From contig CAKUAK010000130.1 in assembly GCA_934636325.1 (NCBI GenBank), positions 1-13,466 of the forward strand: 13,466 nucleotides of DNA, in the 5' to 3' direction. Shown here in pieces: positions 7,484 through 13,466 of this stretch. The DNA comes from an uncultured Eubacteriales bacterium. Lineage in GTDB: Bacteria > Bacillota > Clostridia > Oscillospirales > Butyricicoccaceae. A program made the translations under genes and the position numbers. Below the pieces are notes generated by a model. That model searched no databases. It had not been told where the DNA came from and saw only the letters and a program-made list of their open reading frames with translations. How positions within the stretch are numbered: position 1 is the first letter of the stretch; each line of letters begins with the position of its first letter.

Positions 7484-8795
7484 AAGAGGATACCGCTGGG
7501 CCTTCGCCTATGCCCTCTTGCCCAGCGTCATCGCCTTTATAATATCCGACCCGCGCTCGATCGCCCAGGGCTTTATGAAAATACTTCTGGCCGATAATCT
7601 GCTGATAACCGATTATTTCGCCCTGGCCGGATACGGCGCGGCGCTGGCCAATGTCTCGGCCGTCACATTGATAACGGTCGGCCTGATGTACGCCTGCCGC
7701 ATGCCCCTCAACGGCACGGGGATACTGACCATCGGCCTCATGTCGGGATTTTCCTTTTTCGGCAAGAGCGTTTTCAACATGTGGTTCATACTCCTTGGAA
7801 CATGGCTATACTGCCGTCTGGCCCGCCAGCCGCTTTCAAAGTTCCTTGCCATCGGGCTCTTTTCGACATCCCTTTCGCCCCTGATAAGCCATCTGTTTTT
7901 CTATCAGAGCCAGTTCAAGCCGGGAAACATGCTGCTCTCCCTTTTCTGCGGCCTGCTGATCGGTTTTGTCATGCCGATGATGGGCCCCTATGCCGCATAT
8001 CTGCTGAACGACATGTCGCTTTACACCAGCGGCTTCTCGGTGGGGCTGCTCTGCCTCGTCATCGTGCCGATACTCAAATCCTACGGCTATCTTTTCAGCC
8101 CGGTCACGGTATGGACCAGCGGAAACAACGGGATCATTGCCGCCGCCCTTGCCATATTCTGCTTCTTCCTGATATTCATGGGCATAAGGACCGGCGGACG
8201 CCGGGCACTTTCGAACTATCTCCGCCTGCTGCGCCGCCCCGGCGTGGCATCACAGGACTTCACACAGCTTGACGGCATGGGGGCCGTCCTCATAAATATG
8301 GGCCTCGACGGCCTCATCGCAACGGCATATATCCTTATCGTCGGCGGCCACCTTAACGGCCCTACCATCGGCGGCATACTGACGATCATCGGCTTTTCGG
8401 CAAAGGGCAAGAGCCCGACAAACATCCTGCCGATAATGCTTGGAGTTGCGCTGGGCGGCATCACAAAGCAGTGGTCGCCCCACGATCCCTCGGCACAGCT
8501 GGCCGCCCTCTTCGGCACGACCCTCGCTCCGATAAGCGGATCCTTCGGGCCGATCGCCGGGATGATCGCCGGTTTCATCCACTCTTCGGTCGTCCTTCAC
8601 GCCGGCATGGGCTATTCCGGCGTCAACCTTTATAACAACGGCTTTGCCGGCGGGATAGTCTCGATCGTCGTCTACCCGGTATTTGTCCGCTTCTTCCGCC
8701 GCAACAGATATTCAGAGCCCTCTCCGGGCTCTCCGGCCGCCATAGCGGCGGCACACGAAATATACGATAATCAGAGAAAAGGAGAATCATCATGA
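7467..8795 (+). CDS. DUF1576 family membrane protein with internal duplication
   Basis: A 442-residue, very hydrophobic polytopic membrane protein of the DUF1576 family, whose function is not established. It consists of two similar halves, about residues 54-205 and 268-408. LNG at 81-83 and 296-298, GILTIG at 85-90 and GILTII at 303-308, GKS at 99-101 and 314-316, and SLYTSGF at 184-190 and NLYNNGF at 387-393 fall in the same order. Two-fold repeats of this kind are typical of transporters and channels. The C-terminal tail from about 410 is polar and probably cytoplasmic. The start at 7467 lies inside the end of the second ABC gene and has GGAAGGAG at 7451-7458. The stop overlaps the next gene by 4 bp. 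Coupling to an exporter suggests related membrane transport, which is inference. Confidence 0.85.
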   Translation: MTDRLKRGYRWAFAYALLPSVIAFIISDPRSIAQGFMKILLADNLLITDYFALAGYGAALANVSAVTLITVGLMYACRMPLNGTGILTIGLMSGFSFFGKSVFNMWFILLGTWLYCRLARQPLSKFLAIGLFSTSLSPLISHLFFYQSQFKPGNMLLSLFCGLLIGFVMPMMGPYAAYLLNDMSLYTSGFSVGLLCLVIVPILKSYGYLFSPVTVWTSGNNGIIAAALAIFCFFLIFMGIRTGGRRALSNYLRLLRRPGVASQDFTQLDGMGAVLINMGLDGLIATAYILIVGGHLNGPTIGGILTIIGFSAKGKSPTNILPIMLGVALGGITKQWSPHDPSAQLAALFGTTLAPISGSFGPIAGMIAGFIHSSVVLHAGMGYSGVNLYNNGFAGGIVSIVVYPVFVRFFRRNRYSEPSPGSPAAIAAAHEIYDNQRKGESS

Positions 8796-9274
8796 GACGC
8801 AAGGACAGAGAGATCACCGATATCGAGACCATCCGCGCCATACTCGACAGTACAAAGGTCATGCACCTCGGCATGGTCGACACCGGCCGGCCATATGTGG
8901 TGCCCCTCAATTACGGCTATACCCTTTCGGAAGAGGGCGGCCTCTGCCTGTACTTCCATTCGGCCCTTGCCGGGCGCAAGCTGGAGATCCTCAAGGAGGA
9001 TCCGTCGGTATTCTGCGAGATATCCATTGAGCACGGATTAAAGGGAGAGGGCAGCGACGCCTGCGTTTACAGCTATAAATACGCCTCGGTCATGGGCCCC
9101 GGCCGCGCCTCTATGCTGACCTCGACCGAGGATAAGAAGGCGGCGCTCGATATCATCATGCGCTGCCAGACCGGGCGCGGTGGCTTTACATACACCATGG
9201 ACCTCGGCAAGCTGGCCGTTTTCAAGGTCAGGCTGTCCTCATATTCGGCAAAGATGAACCTTCCCAAAGCATAG
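8792..9274 (+). CDS. PNPOx-like FMN-binding protein (NimA-related)
   Basis: A 160-residue protein of the pyridoxamine 5'-phosphate oxidase-like split-barrel superfamily, closest in style to NimA-type 5-nitroimidazole-resistance proteins. The first strands with G27 and P34 to P38 and the H56-S-A-L-A-G61-R-K63 segment, which usually contacts flavin phosphate, are recognisable. Residues near M93 to G97 continue the barrel. It would be a cytoplasmic flavin- or haem-type reductase acting on small molecules, possibly detoxifying nitro compounds. The start overlaps the DUF1576 stop by 4 bp (ATGA), with AAGGAG just upstream, so it is the last gene of the exporter operon. No terminator is seen after it; the next promoter begins 2 bases after its stop. 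The family call is secure and the substrate unknown. Confidence 0.85.
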   Translation: MRRKDREITDIETIRAILDSTKVMHLGMVDTGRPYVVPLNYGYTLSEEGGLCLYFHSALAGRKLEILKEDPSVFCEISIEHGLKGEGSDACVYSYKYASVMGPGRASMLTSTEDKKAALDIIMRCQTGRGGFTYTMDLGKLAVFKVRLSSYSAKMNLPKA

Positions 9275-9275
9275 C

Positions 9276-9304
9276 TTGACGAAAGACATTTTTTACTATA
9301 TAAT
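9276..9304 (+). promoter_or_regulatory. Promoter of the COG2509 gene
   Basis: TTGACG (9276-9281) and a perfect TATAAT (9299-9304) have a 17-bp spacer. The -35 box begins 2 bases after the preceding stop codon, so readthrough from the ABC operon can also reach the downstream gene. The spacer contains GACATTTTTTAC, similar to the spacer of the peptidase promoter. Confidence 0.88.
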
Positions 9305-9313
9305 GATTTATTT

Positions 9314-9350
9314 GGCGGCATACCTTTAGTTTTCTATCGGTATGCCTGCC
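9314..9350 (+). other. Hairpin at the 5' end of the COG2509 leader
   Basis: GGCATACC (9317-9324) pairs with GGTATGCC (9339-9346) around a 14-nt loop. It is extended by GGC (9314-9316) with GCC (9348-9350) past one bulged T. With a start near 9311 this would be the very 5' end of the mRNA. No T-run follows, so it is more likely an mRNA-stabilising or regulatory structure than a terminator. Confidence 0.5.
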
Positions 9351-9387
9351 GCATGTTTACCGCCGCATATATAGAAGGAGGACCTCC

Positions 9388-10797
9388 ATGAAACGCGACG
9401 TACTTATTGTCGGCGCAGGACCTGCCGGCATTTTTACCGCCCTTGAGCTTATCCGTCAGGGCAGCGGAAAGACCATCACCATCGTAGAAAAGGGCATGCC
9501 TATCGAAAACCGGCGCTGCCCCAAGGAAAAGACCGGCAAATGCATGAACTGCCGCCCCTATTGCCATATAACGACCGGCTTCTCCGGCGCGGGCGCATTT
9601 TCCGACGGCAAACTGTCTCTCAGCCCCGAGGTCGGCGGCGATCTGCCCCAGCTTATCGGATACAACAAGGCCGAAGAGCTCATCGCATATACAGATTCCA
9701 TATACCTCGAGTTCGGCGCCGACGACAAGGTCGAGGGGGTCGGCAATCAGGACAAGATAAAGGATATCCGCAAGCGCGCCATCCAGGCCGGCCTCAAGCT
9801 GGTCGACTGCCCCATCCGCCATCTGGGCACCGAAAAGGCGCAGGAGATATATCTCTCGATTGAAAAATACCTTGCCGAGCACGGCGTAGAGCTTATCTTC
9901 GGCTATAACTGCGTCGATCTTATCATGGACGGCGGACGCTGCCTCGGCGTCGTCTGTCAGAAATCGATCGGCGAAGGCTCGCTGGAGCTTCTGGCCGACC
10001 ACACCATAATCGCCGGAGGCCGCCGCGGCGCCGACTGGCTCAGCTCGCTGTGCGACAAACACGATATCCTGCATAAGCCCGGCACGGTCGATATCGGCGT
10101 CAGGGTAGAGGTCAGGAACGAGGTCATGGAGGACGTTAACCAGGTCCTTTATGAATCCAAGCTGATCGGCTATCCCCGCCCCTTCAAGAACAAGGTCCGC
10201 ACCTTCTGCCAGAACCCCGGCGGCTTTGTCAGCCAGGAAAATTACGATAACGATCTGGCCGTCGTCAACGGCCACTCATACAAAGAGCGTAAGAGCTCCA
10301 ATACCACCCTGTCGATCCTCTGCTCCCACAACTTCACAGATCCCTTCAACCAGCCTATCGAGTATGCCCGCAAGGTCGGCGAGCTGACCAACATGCTCGG
10401 CGCGGGACATATCATGGTTCAGCGCTTCGGCGATATCCTCGACGGCAAGCGCACATGGCCCAAGGAGCTGGCCTTCTCCAACGTCCGCCCGACCTTGCCC
10501 GACGCGGTCGCCGGAGACATCACCTCGGGCATGCCCTACCGCGCGATGGTCAACATCATCAACTTCATCCAGGCCGTCGAGCATGTCGTTCCCGGCTTTG
10601 CTTCGATCGAGACCCTGCTCTATTCCCCCGAGCTCAAGTTCTACAGCAACAAGATCAAGATGGACGAGCATCTGCGGACAAGCATCGGCGGGCTCTATTG
10701 CCTCGGCGATTCCAGCGGATGGACCCGCGGCCTTATGATGGCATCTCTCATGGGTGTCCTCATGGGACGCGAGCTGGCGGGAGCCGAAAAAGAATAA
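9388..10797 (+). CDS. COG2509 FAD-dependent dehydrogenase
   Basis: A 469-residue cytoplasmic flavoprotein of the uncharacterised COG2509 FAD-dependent dehydrogenase family. The N-terminal dinucleotide-binding fold is G9-A-G11-P-A-G14, following a hydrophobic strand. The C-terminal FAD-contact motif is G440-D441 in C-L-G-D-S-S-G-W, followed by a glycine- and methionine-rich helix. A cysteine group, C44, C52, C55 and C59, lies close after the first nucleotide fold, followed by a G-F-S-G-A-G-A-F-S-D-G-K-L segment typical of the family. It has its own promoter, a leader hairpin and a strong AAGGAGG site about 7 bases before ATG, and ends in a clear terminator. Its substrate is unknown; the cysteines could bind a metal or Fe-S cluster, or be redox-active, but this is inference. 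Confidence 0.9.
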   Translation: MKRDVLIVGAGPAGIFTALELIRQGSGKTITIVEKGMPIENRRCPKEKTGKCMNCRPYCHITTGFSGAGAFSDGKLSLSPEVGGDLPQLIGYNKAEELIAYTDSIYLEFGADDKVEGVGNQDKIKDIRKRAIQAGLKLVDCPIRHLGTEKAQEIYLSIEKYLAEHGVELIFGYNCVDLIMDGGRCLGVVCQKSIGEGSLELLADHTIIAGGRRGADWLSSLCDKHDILHKPGTVDIGVRVEVRNEVMEDVNQVLYESKLIGYPRPFKNKVRTFCQNPGGFVSQENYDNDLAVVNGHSYKERKSSNTTLSILCSHNFTDPFNQPIEYARKVGELTNMLGAGHIMVQRFGDILDGKRTWPKELAFSNVRPTLPDAVAGDITSGMPYRAMVNIINFIQAVEHVVPGFASIETLLYSPELKFYSNKIKMDEHLRTSIGGLYCLGDSSGWTRGLMMASLMGVLMGRELAGAEKE

Positions 10798-10801
10798 TTT
10801 T

Positions 10802-10831
10802 AAAGCCGTGCCCTTAAAAAGGCACGGCTTT
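10802..10831 (+). terminator. Terminator of the COG2509 gene
   Basis: AAAGCCGTGCC (10802-10812) pairs perfectly with GGCACGGCTTT (10821-10831) over an 8-nt loop, with a T-rich end (TTTCTT), starting 4 bases after the stop codon. Confidence 0.92.
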
Positions 10832-10858
10832 CTTCATACATGGGCTGTGACGCGACAT

Positions 10859-10922
10859 TTTATATTTCGAGTATAAATTTGCGCAGGGGCGCTTTTTTCC
10901 GTTGGGCGGCTTATACGGCCGC
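10859..10922. other. Gene-free stretch with three small inverted repeats
   Basis: The interval between the COG2509 terminator and the phosphoribosyltransferase promoter (10832-10962) has no supportable gene. It holds TTTATA/TATAAA (10859-10864 with 10872-10877), a tight GCGC-AGGG-GCGC hairpin followed by six T (10881-10898), and GCGGC/GCCGC (10906-10910 with 10918-10922). The second could be a weak plus-strand terminator. No convincing promoter precedes it, so a small RNA is only a possibility. Confidence 0.3.
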
Positions 10923-10962
10923 TTCCTGTTTTTATGTAAAACCAACTCTGCGCAACTGACAC

Positions 10963-10991
10963 TTTACAAAACGCCGCGTTTGATATAGGAT
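10963..10991 (+). promoter_or_regulatory. Promoter with palindrome for the phosphoribosyltransferase gene
   Basis: TTTACA (10963-10968) and TAGGAT (10986-10991) are 17 bp apart. The spacer holds a perfect 13-bp palindrome, AAACGC-C-GCGTTT (10969-10981), a position where a bound repressor would block polymerase. The -10 box is weak, so the exact start is uncertain. Confidence 0.6.
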
Positions 10992-11001
10992 ATATTTGTA
11001 T

Positions 11002-11028
11002 GGGCTGCACAAAGGCCCGCCTTTTTGT
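11002..11028 (+). promoter_or_regulatory. Leader with two competing hairpins (possible attenuator)
   Basis: Within the leader, GGGC (11002-11005) can pair with GCCC (11015-11018) ahead of CC and five T, a weak terminator shape. Alternatively ACAAAGG (11009-11015) can pair with CCTTT...GT (11020-11028). The two cannot coexist. The stems are short, so attenuation is speculative. Confidence 0.25.
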
Positions 11029-11060
11029 CCCGTACAATCAAAATCAAGGAGCATAAAGAT

Positions 11061-11618
11061 ATGTACTACAAAATGACTATCGCCGGACTCGAACGCAGCC
11101 TGCCCCTGTGTCCCATCTCTGACGAGCTGAATATCGGCGCTTTTGTCATATTCGGCGACGTCGAGCTTACATGCGCCTGTGCGGCCAAGCTGCTGGAACG
11201 CGCGCCCGAGTACGACTATCTCATCACGGCCGAATCCAAGGGCATCCCCCTCGTTCACGAAATGGCCCGCCAGCACGGCGACGATTTCTATCTGCTGGCC
11301 CGCAAATCGGTCAAGCTCTATATGCGCAACGTCATCTCGGCCGAGGTCTATTCGATCACAACGGCCAACAAGCAGACCCTTTACCTCGACGGCGACCACG
11401 CCGCCAAAATGAAGGGCAAGCGCATCCTTATCGTCGACGACGTTATCTCGACCGGCGAGTCCCTCCACGCCATCGAGGCCCTTGTCGAAAAGGCCGGCGG
11501 CATCATCTGCGGCAGGATGGCTATCCTTGCCGAGGGCGACGCCCAGAAGCGCGAAGATATCACATATCTTGAAAAGCTGCCCCTCTTCAATAAAGAAGGA
11601 CAGCCCATCGCAGAGTAA
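11061..11618 (+). CDS. Purine-type phosphoribosyltransferase family protein
   Basis: A 185-residue type I phosphoribosyltransferase, nearest in form to adenine/xanthine enzymes (COG0503). The PRPP-binding motif I122-L-I-V-D-D-V-I-S-T-G-E-S134 is intact, and A57-E-S-K-G-I-P-L resembles the E-A-R-G-F region of adenine phosphoribosyltransferase. Such enzymes salvage a free purine base with PRPP to the nucleotide in the cytoplasm; some homologues act instead as regulators such as PurR or PyrR. No DNA-binding domain is present. The start at 11061 is chosen because AAGGAG lies 9 bases upstream; an in-frame TTG at 11025 has no such site. The base specificity cannot be told. Its stop abuts the stop of the convergent gene with no space for a terminator. 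Confidence 0.88.
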   Translation: MYYKMTIAGLERSLPLCPISDELNIGAFVIFGDVELTCACAAKLLERAPEYDYLITAESKGIPLVHEMARQHGDDFYLLARKSVKLYMRNVISAEVYSITTANKQTLYLDGDHAAKMKGKRILIVDDVISTGESLHAIEALVEKAGGIICGRMAILAEGDAQKREDITYLEKLPLFNKEGQPIAE

Positions 11619-12053
11619 TTATTTACTTCTCAGCTTTTCGAACTCTTTAAAAGTGAAATAAAGGGCTGTACCCTCCTGGATCACATATCCGGCAAGCAGG
11701 ATGGCCAACAGCTCCCACGGCGCCTTCAATACGGAAAAGGCAATGACCATGACGGCAAAAACTATCGCCATGATGTCGTGCGACCTTGCTTTTCCCGCGT
11801 TGGAGGCGTTTTTCGATCTTACCTGGCGCTCTTCGATAGAGCTTATCGCGCCGAAGTTCGGATCCTTGATCTCGACATACTGCGCAAAGGCCCTGATAAC
11901 GAAAGACGCCGCGATAAAGAGCCCGAGAAAAACAAAAAGATTTTTCATCCAGACTATCGACGGATCGCTGAAGCACAGCTCCCCCGCGATAAAGAAGAGC
12001 GCGCCGAGGGTGACGCCCGTTATATTTGCCATTACTTTATTCATCAGTTCCAT
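11619..12053 (-). CDS. Small four-helix membrane protein, unknown
   Basis: A 144-residue membrane protein I cannot name. Hydrophobic segments lie at about 11-28, 36-56, 93-109 and 112-134. They form two hairpins joined by a polar loop at about 60-92 that holds acidic then basic residues (E74-E75-R76 and R79 to R90), probably cytoplasmic. The loop is reminiscent of small membrane proteins of DUF2178 type, but the match is weak. The start at 12053 follows GGAGGT with normal spacing; an in-frame ATG farther upstream at 12080 lacks a site. It lies 34 bp after the GyrI-like gene and probably shares its transcript. Its stop codon is immediately next to the stop codon of the convergent phosphoribosyltransferase gene. 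Confidence 0.75.
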   Translation of the reverse strand: MELMNKVMANITGVTLGALFFIAGELCFSDPSIVWMKNLFVFLGLFIAASFVIRAFAQYVEIKDPNFGAISSIEERQVRSKNASNAGKARSHDIMAIVFAVMVIAFSVLKAPWELLAILLAGYVIQEGTALYFTFKEFEKLRSK

Positions 12054-12087
12054 TTTACACACCTCCGGTTTTATTCTCACGCCTCTG

Positions 12088-12720
12088 TTACACGCGCTTT
12101 CTTATAGGATGACGTATGATCGTCTTACACTTTTCCGGCGCCGTTTTATTGGGGTCGGAAATATATATCTCGTGATGCCGGCGGACACCGATGTCGTTCT
12201 CATATCCGTTTTCTTCGAGAAAAGCGTCCATTGCCGCTACCGTCTCGGGTTCACTGTCATAAGGGCCGATATGCATCATCTGGACGCACAGCCCTTCGTC
12301 GACAGTTATCATTTCGCAGGCCGAGCAATCCATCTTCTTTTTTCTTCCGGCCTCCCTAACGGCCCATTCGACGTCCTCTTGCGCAACAAAATCGGGCAGC
12401 CTTATCACCGATATCCAGCCAAAGGAGGACTTATCCGAAAGATCGACCATGCCTCCGCCCTGCTGCTCCCAGAAGCCCTCCAGCGGCGGAACGACATATT
12501 CAAAAAAGCCCTCTATCCTGCGGTCGGTCTTATAGCTCATCTTTATGGTATACGCGACCGAATAGAGCACCGAAACGGCATGCTGGTAATCACCGCCCGC
12601 TTCGTTTGGGTCTCCCTTGCCCCGCACCGCAAGAAAGTTTGCCGCCGGGACATGAACGATCTCCGGCCTGGCCTTCGGGGCGTAAAGCTCCTTCATCTCT
12701 TTTTTGAAATCATATGCCAT
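12088..12720 (-). CDS. GyrI-like small-molecule-binding protein
   Basis: A 210-residue soluble protein with a GyrI-like ligand-binding domain of the stand-alone kind, lacking any DNA-binding helix-turn-helix. The N-terminal F5-K-K-E8 with L12-Y13, the G33-x-G35-D-P-N-E segment and a Y-S-V-A-Y-T-I-K-M stretch near residues 53-61 are characteristic of this subfamily. Family members bind amphipathic drugs in a two-fold SHS2 pocket, and some relatives have been reported to hydrolyse cyclopropane-containing toxins. This suggests a detoxifying or drug-binding role in the cytoplasm, not proven here. The ribosome binding site GGAGG is 12 bases from ATG, rather far, but the start matches the family's N-terminus. 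Downstream lies the four-helix membrane protein gene, likely in the same operon. Confidence 0.85.
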   Translation of the reverse strand: MAYDFKKEMKELYAPKARPEIVHVPAANFLAVRGKGDPNEAGGDYQHAVSVLYSVAYTIKMSYKTDRRIEGFFEYVVPPLEGFWEQQGGGMVDLSDKSSFGWISVIRLPDFVAQEDVEWAVREAGRKKKMDCSACEMITVDEGLCVQMMHIGPYDSEPETVAAMDAFLEENGYENDIGVRRHHEIYISDPNKTAPEKCKTIIRHPIRKRV

Positions 12721-12754
12721 GATCTATAATATCCTCCGTATTCTGCTACGATAG

Positions 12755-12763
12755 ATTATACCA
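12755..12763 (-). promoter_or_regulatory. Extended -10 promoter of the GyrI-like operon
   Basis: On the minus strand, TGG-TATAAT reads from 12763 to 12755, a perfect -10 with the extended TGn element. No good -35 box is found 17 bp upstream. The leader is about 28 nt. Confidence 0.65.
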
Positions 12764-12810
12764 GATAAATGTGAATAAATCCATCACCTCTGCCCGGCCG
12801 CCTTATCTGC

Positions 12811-12839
12811 TTGACCAAGGCATATATATTGCATATAAT
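12811..12839 (+). promoter_or_regulatory. Promoter of the nitroreductase gene
   Basis: TTGACC (12811-12816) and a perfect TATAAT (12834-12839) are separated by 17 bp. The spacer carries GCATATA twice (12820-12826 and 12831-12837), 11 bp apart, the second copy running into the -10 box. Confidence 0.85.
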
Positions 12840-12883
12840 AATATCGAATAAAATACACCTTTCATCACAAGGAGGATGACACC

Positions 12884-13411
12884 ATGGAAAACAAGCTGTT
12901 TGATCTGGCGGCAGCCCGCCGCTCGGTTCGCAAGTACACCGGAAATCCCATAGACCCGCAGATCCTCGATGAGATCATGAAGGTCGCCCTGACCGCCCCC
13001 TGCTCCTTTGGTCACAGGCCGGTCGAGTTCGTCGTCGTACAGGATAAGGAAAACATAGACAAGCTGGCCAAATGCAAGGCCAGGGGCGGCAGCCAGATCC
13101 TCGGCGCTGGCGCTGTCATTGCCGTCATGGTCAATCTCGACCGCGGCGAGTTCTGGATAGAGGACGCAGCCATCGCCTCCTCGTATATCCTGCTTGCCGT
13201 CGAACAGTACGGCCTCGGCGCCTGCTGGGTACATATCAGGAATAGAATGGGCCAGGAAAAGACAGCCGATGAAGAGATCCGCAGTCTGCTTGGCGTCCCC
13301 GAAAATTACGCCGTGCTCAATCTCATCGCTATCGGAGAAAAGGCAGAAGAAAAGCCCGGATATACCGAAAGCGATTTTGACAAGAGCAAGATCCACATGG
13401 AAAGGTTTTAA
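12884..13411 (+). CDS. Nitroreductase-family flavoprotein
   Basis: A 175-residue FMN-dependent protein of the nitroreductase family, shorter than the roughly 210-220 residues of classical NfsB enzymes and like the compact clostridial form. R12-R13-S14-V15-R16 is the typical FMN-phosphate-binding start. A37 to P47 replaces the usual P-S-x-x-N-x-Q-P segment, W91 to D94 starts the mid-helix, and G110-L-G-A-C-W115 is the conserved glycine-rich turn. These dimers use NAD(P)H to reduce nitro groups, quinones or enones in the cytoplasm. The start has GGAGG 8 bases upstream. It is transcribed alone, divergently from the GyrI-like gene, and ends near a terminator. The physiological substrate is unknown. 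Confidence 0.88.
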   Translation: MENKLFDLAAARRSVRKYTGNPIDPQILDEIMKVALTAPCSFGHRPVEFVVVQDKENIDKLAKCKARGGSQILGAGAVIAVMVNLDRGEFWIEDAAIASSYILLAVEQYGLGACWVHIRNRMGQEKTADEEIRSLLGVPENYAVLNLIAIGEKAEEKPGYTESDFDKSKIHMERF

Positions 13412-13439
13412 ACCAAACATCAAGGCATGACAAAAGCCG

Positions 13440-13466
13440 GCTTTACGCGCTGTTTCCGCGTAAAGC
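13440..13466 (+). terminator. Terminator after the nitroreductase gene, cut by window end
   Basis: GCTTTACGCG (13440-13449) pairs perfectly with CGCGTAAAGC (13457-13466) over a 7-nt loop. The left arm continues outward as AAAAGCCG, so the stem and T-run probably continue past the window edge. Confidence 0.75.

Noticed and set aside
9314..9350. Terminator for the ABC operon
   Set aside because: The hairpin has no T-run and lies downstream of the TATAAT promoter of the next gene, so it belongs to that leader.
10840..10959. A 39-codon open frame in the gap after the COG2509 terminator
   Set aside because: No ribosome binding site or promoter precedes it and the peptide has no recognisable character.
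11025..11060. TTG start upstream of the phosphoribosyltransferase
   Set aside because: It lacks a ribosome binding site and sits within the leader hairpins; the ATG at 11061 has AAGGAG.
10832..11060. Purine riboswitch upstream of the phosphoribosyltransferase
   Set aside because: The conserved core and junction sequences of the purine aptamer could not be found in this stretch.
12054..12080. Upstream in-frame ATG for the four-helix membrane protein
   Set aside because: The GGAGGT site lies downstream of it and is properly spaced for the ATG at 12053.

Overview
The window looks like chromosomal DNA from a strictly anaerobic, fairly GC-rich Gram-positive bacterium of the class Clostridia. The basis is a reverse-type rubrerythrin, an Rrf2 regulator, a COG2509 flavoprotein, a DUF1576 membrane protein, strong AGGAGG-type ribosome binding sites and textbook sigma-A promoters (TTGACN, 17 bp, TATAAT-like). 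GC-rich coding sequence with many ATA and AGG codons is seen throughout. No mobile element, CRISPR array, tRNA or rRNA was found. Genus cannot be told from the sequence alone.

Layout. (1) 1-1098, minus strand: a two-gene oxidative-stress operon, Rrf2-type regulator then reverse rubrerythrin, with a near-consensus promoter, a palindrome over its -35 box and a strong terminator. (2) 1138-3746, minus strand: a single gene for a large M14-type zinc carboxypeptidase-like protein with a glutamine-amidotransferase-like C-terminal part and no signal peptide. (3) 3757-9274, plus strand: a tightly coupled four-gene operon encoding two ABC exporter half-transporters that form an evident asymmetric heterodimer, a duplicated DUF1576 membrane protein and a small FMN-binding PNPOx/NimA-like protein. 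Every junction overlaps by 4 to 17 bases. Its promoter is back-to-back with that of the peptidase gene. (4) 9276-10831, plus strand: a COG2509 FAD-dependent dehydrogenase with its own promoter, a 5' leader hairpin and a terminator. (5) 10963-11618, plus strand: an adenine/xanthine-type phosphoribosyltransferase, with a perfect 13-bp palindrome in its promoter spacer. (6) 11619-12763, minus strand: a GyrI-like ligand-binding protein followed by a small four-helix membrane protein. (7) 12811-13466, plus strand: a nitroreductase-family flavoprotein ending in a terminator cut by the window edge.

How the genes fit together: much of the window concerns redox chemistry or handling of small toxic molecules (peroxide reduction, flavoproteins, a multidrug-type exporter, a GyrI-like protein). 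The best candidate for an undescribed system is the ABC-ABC-DUF1576-PNPOx operon with its divergent peptidase. The gene order is plain in the sequence, but a shared function is inference. A GACATTTT-like motif recurs in several of the promoters and could reflect a common regulator.
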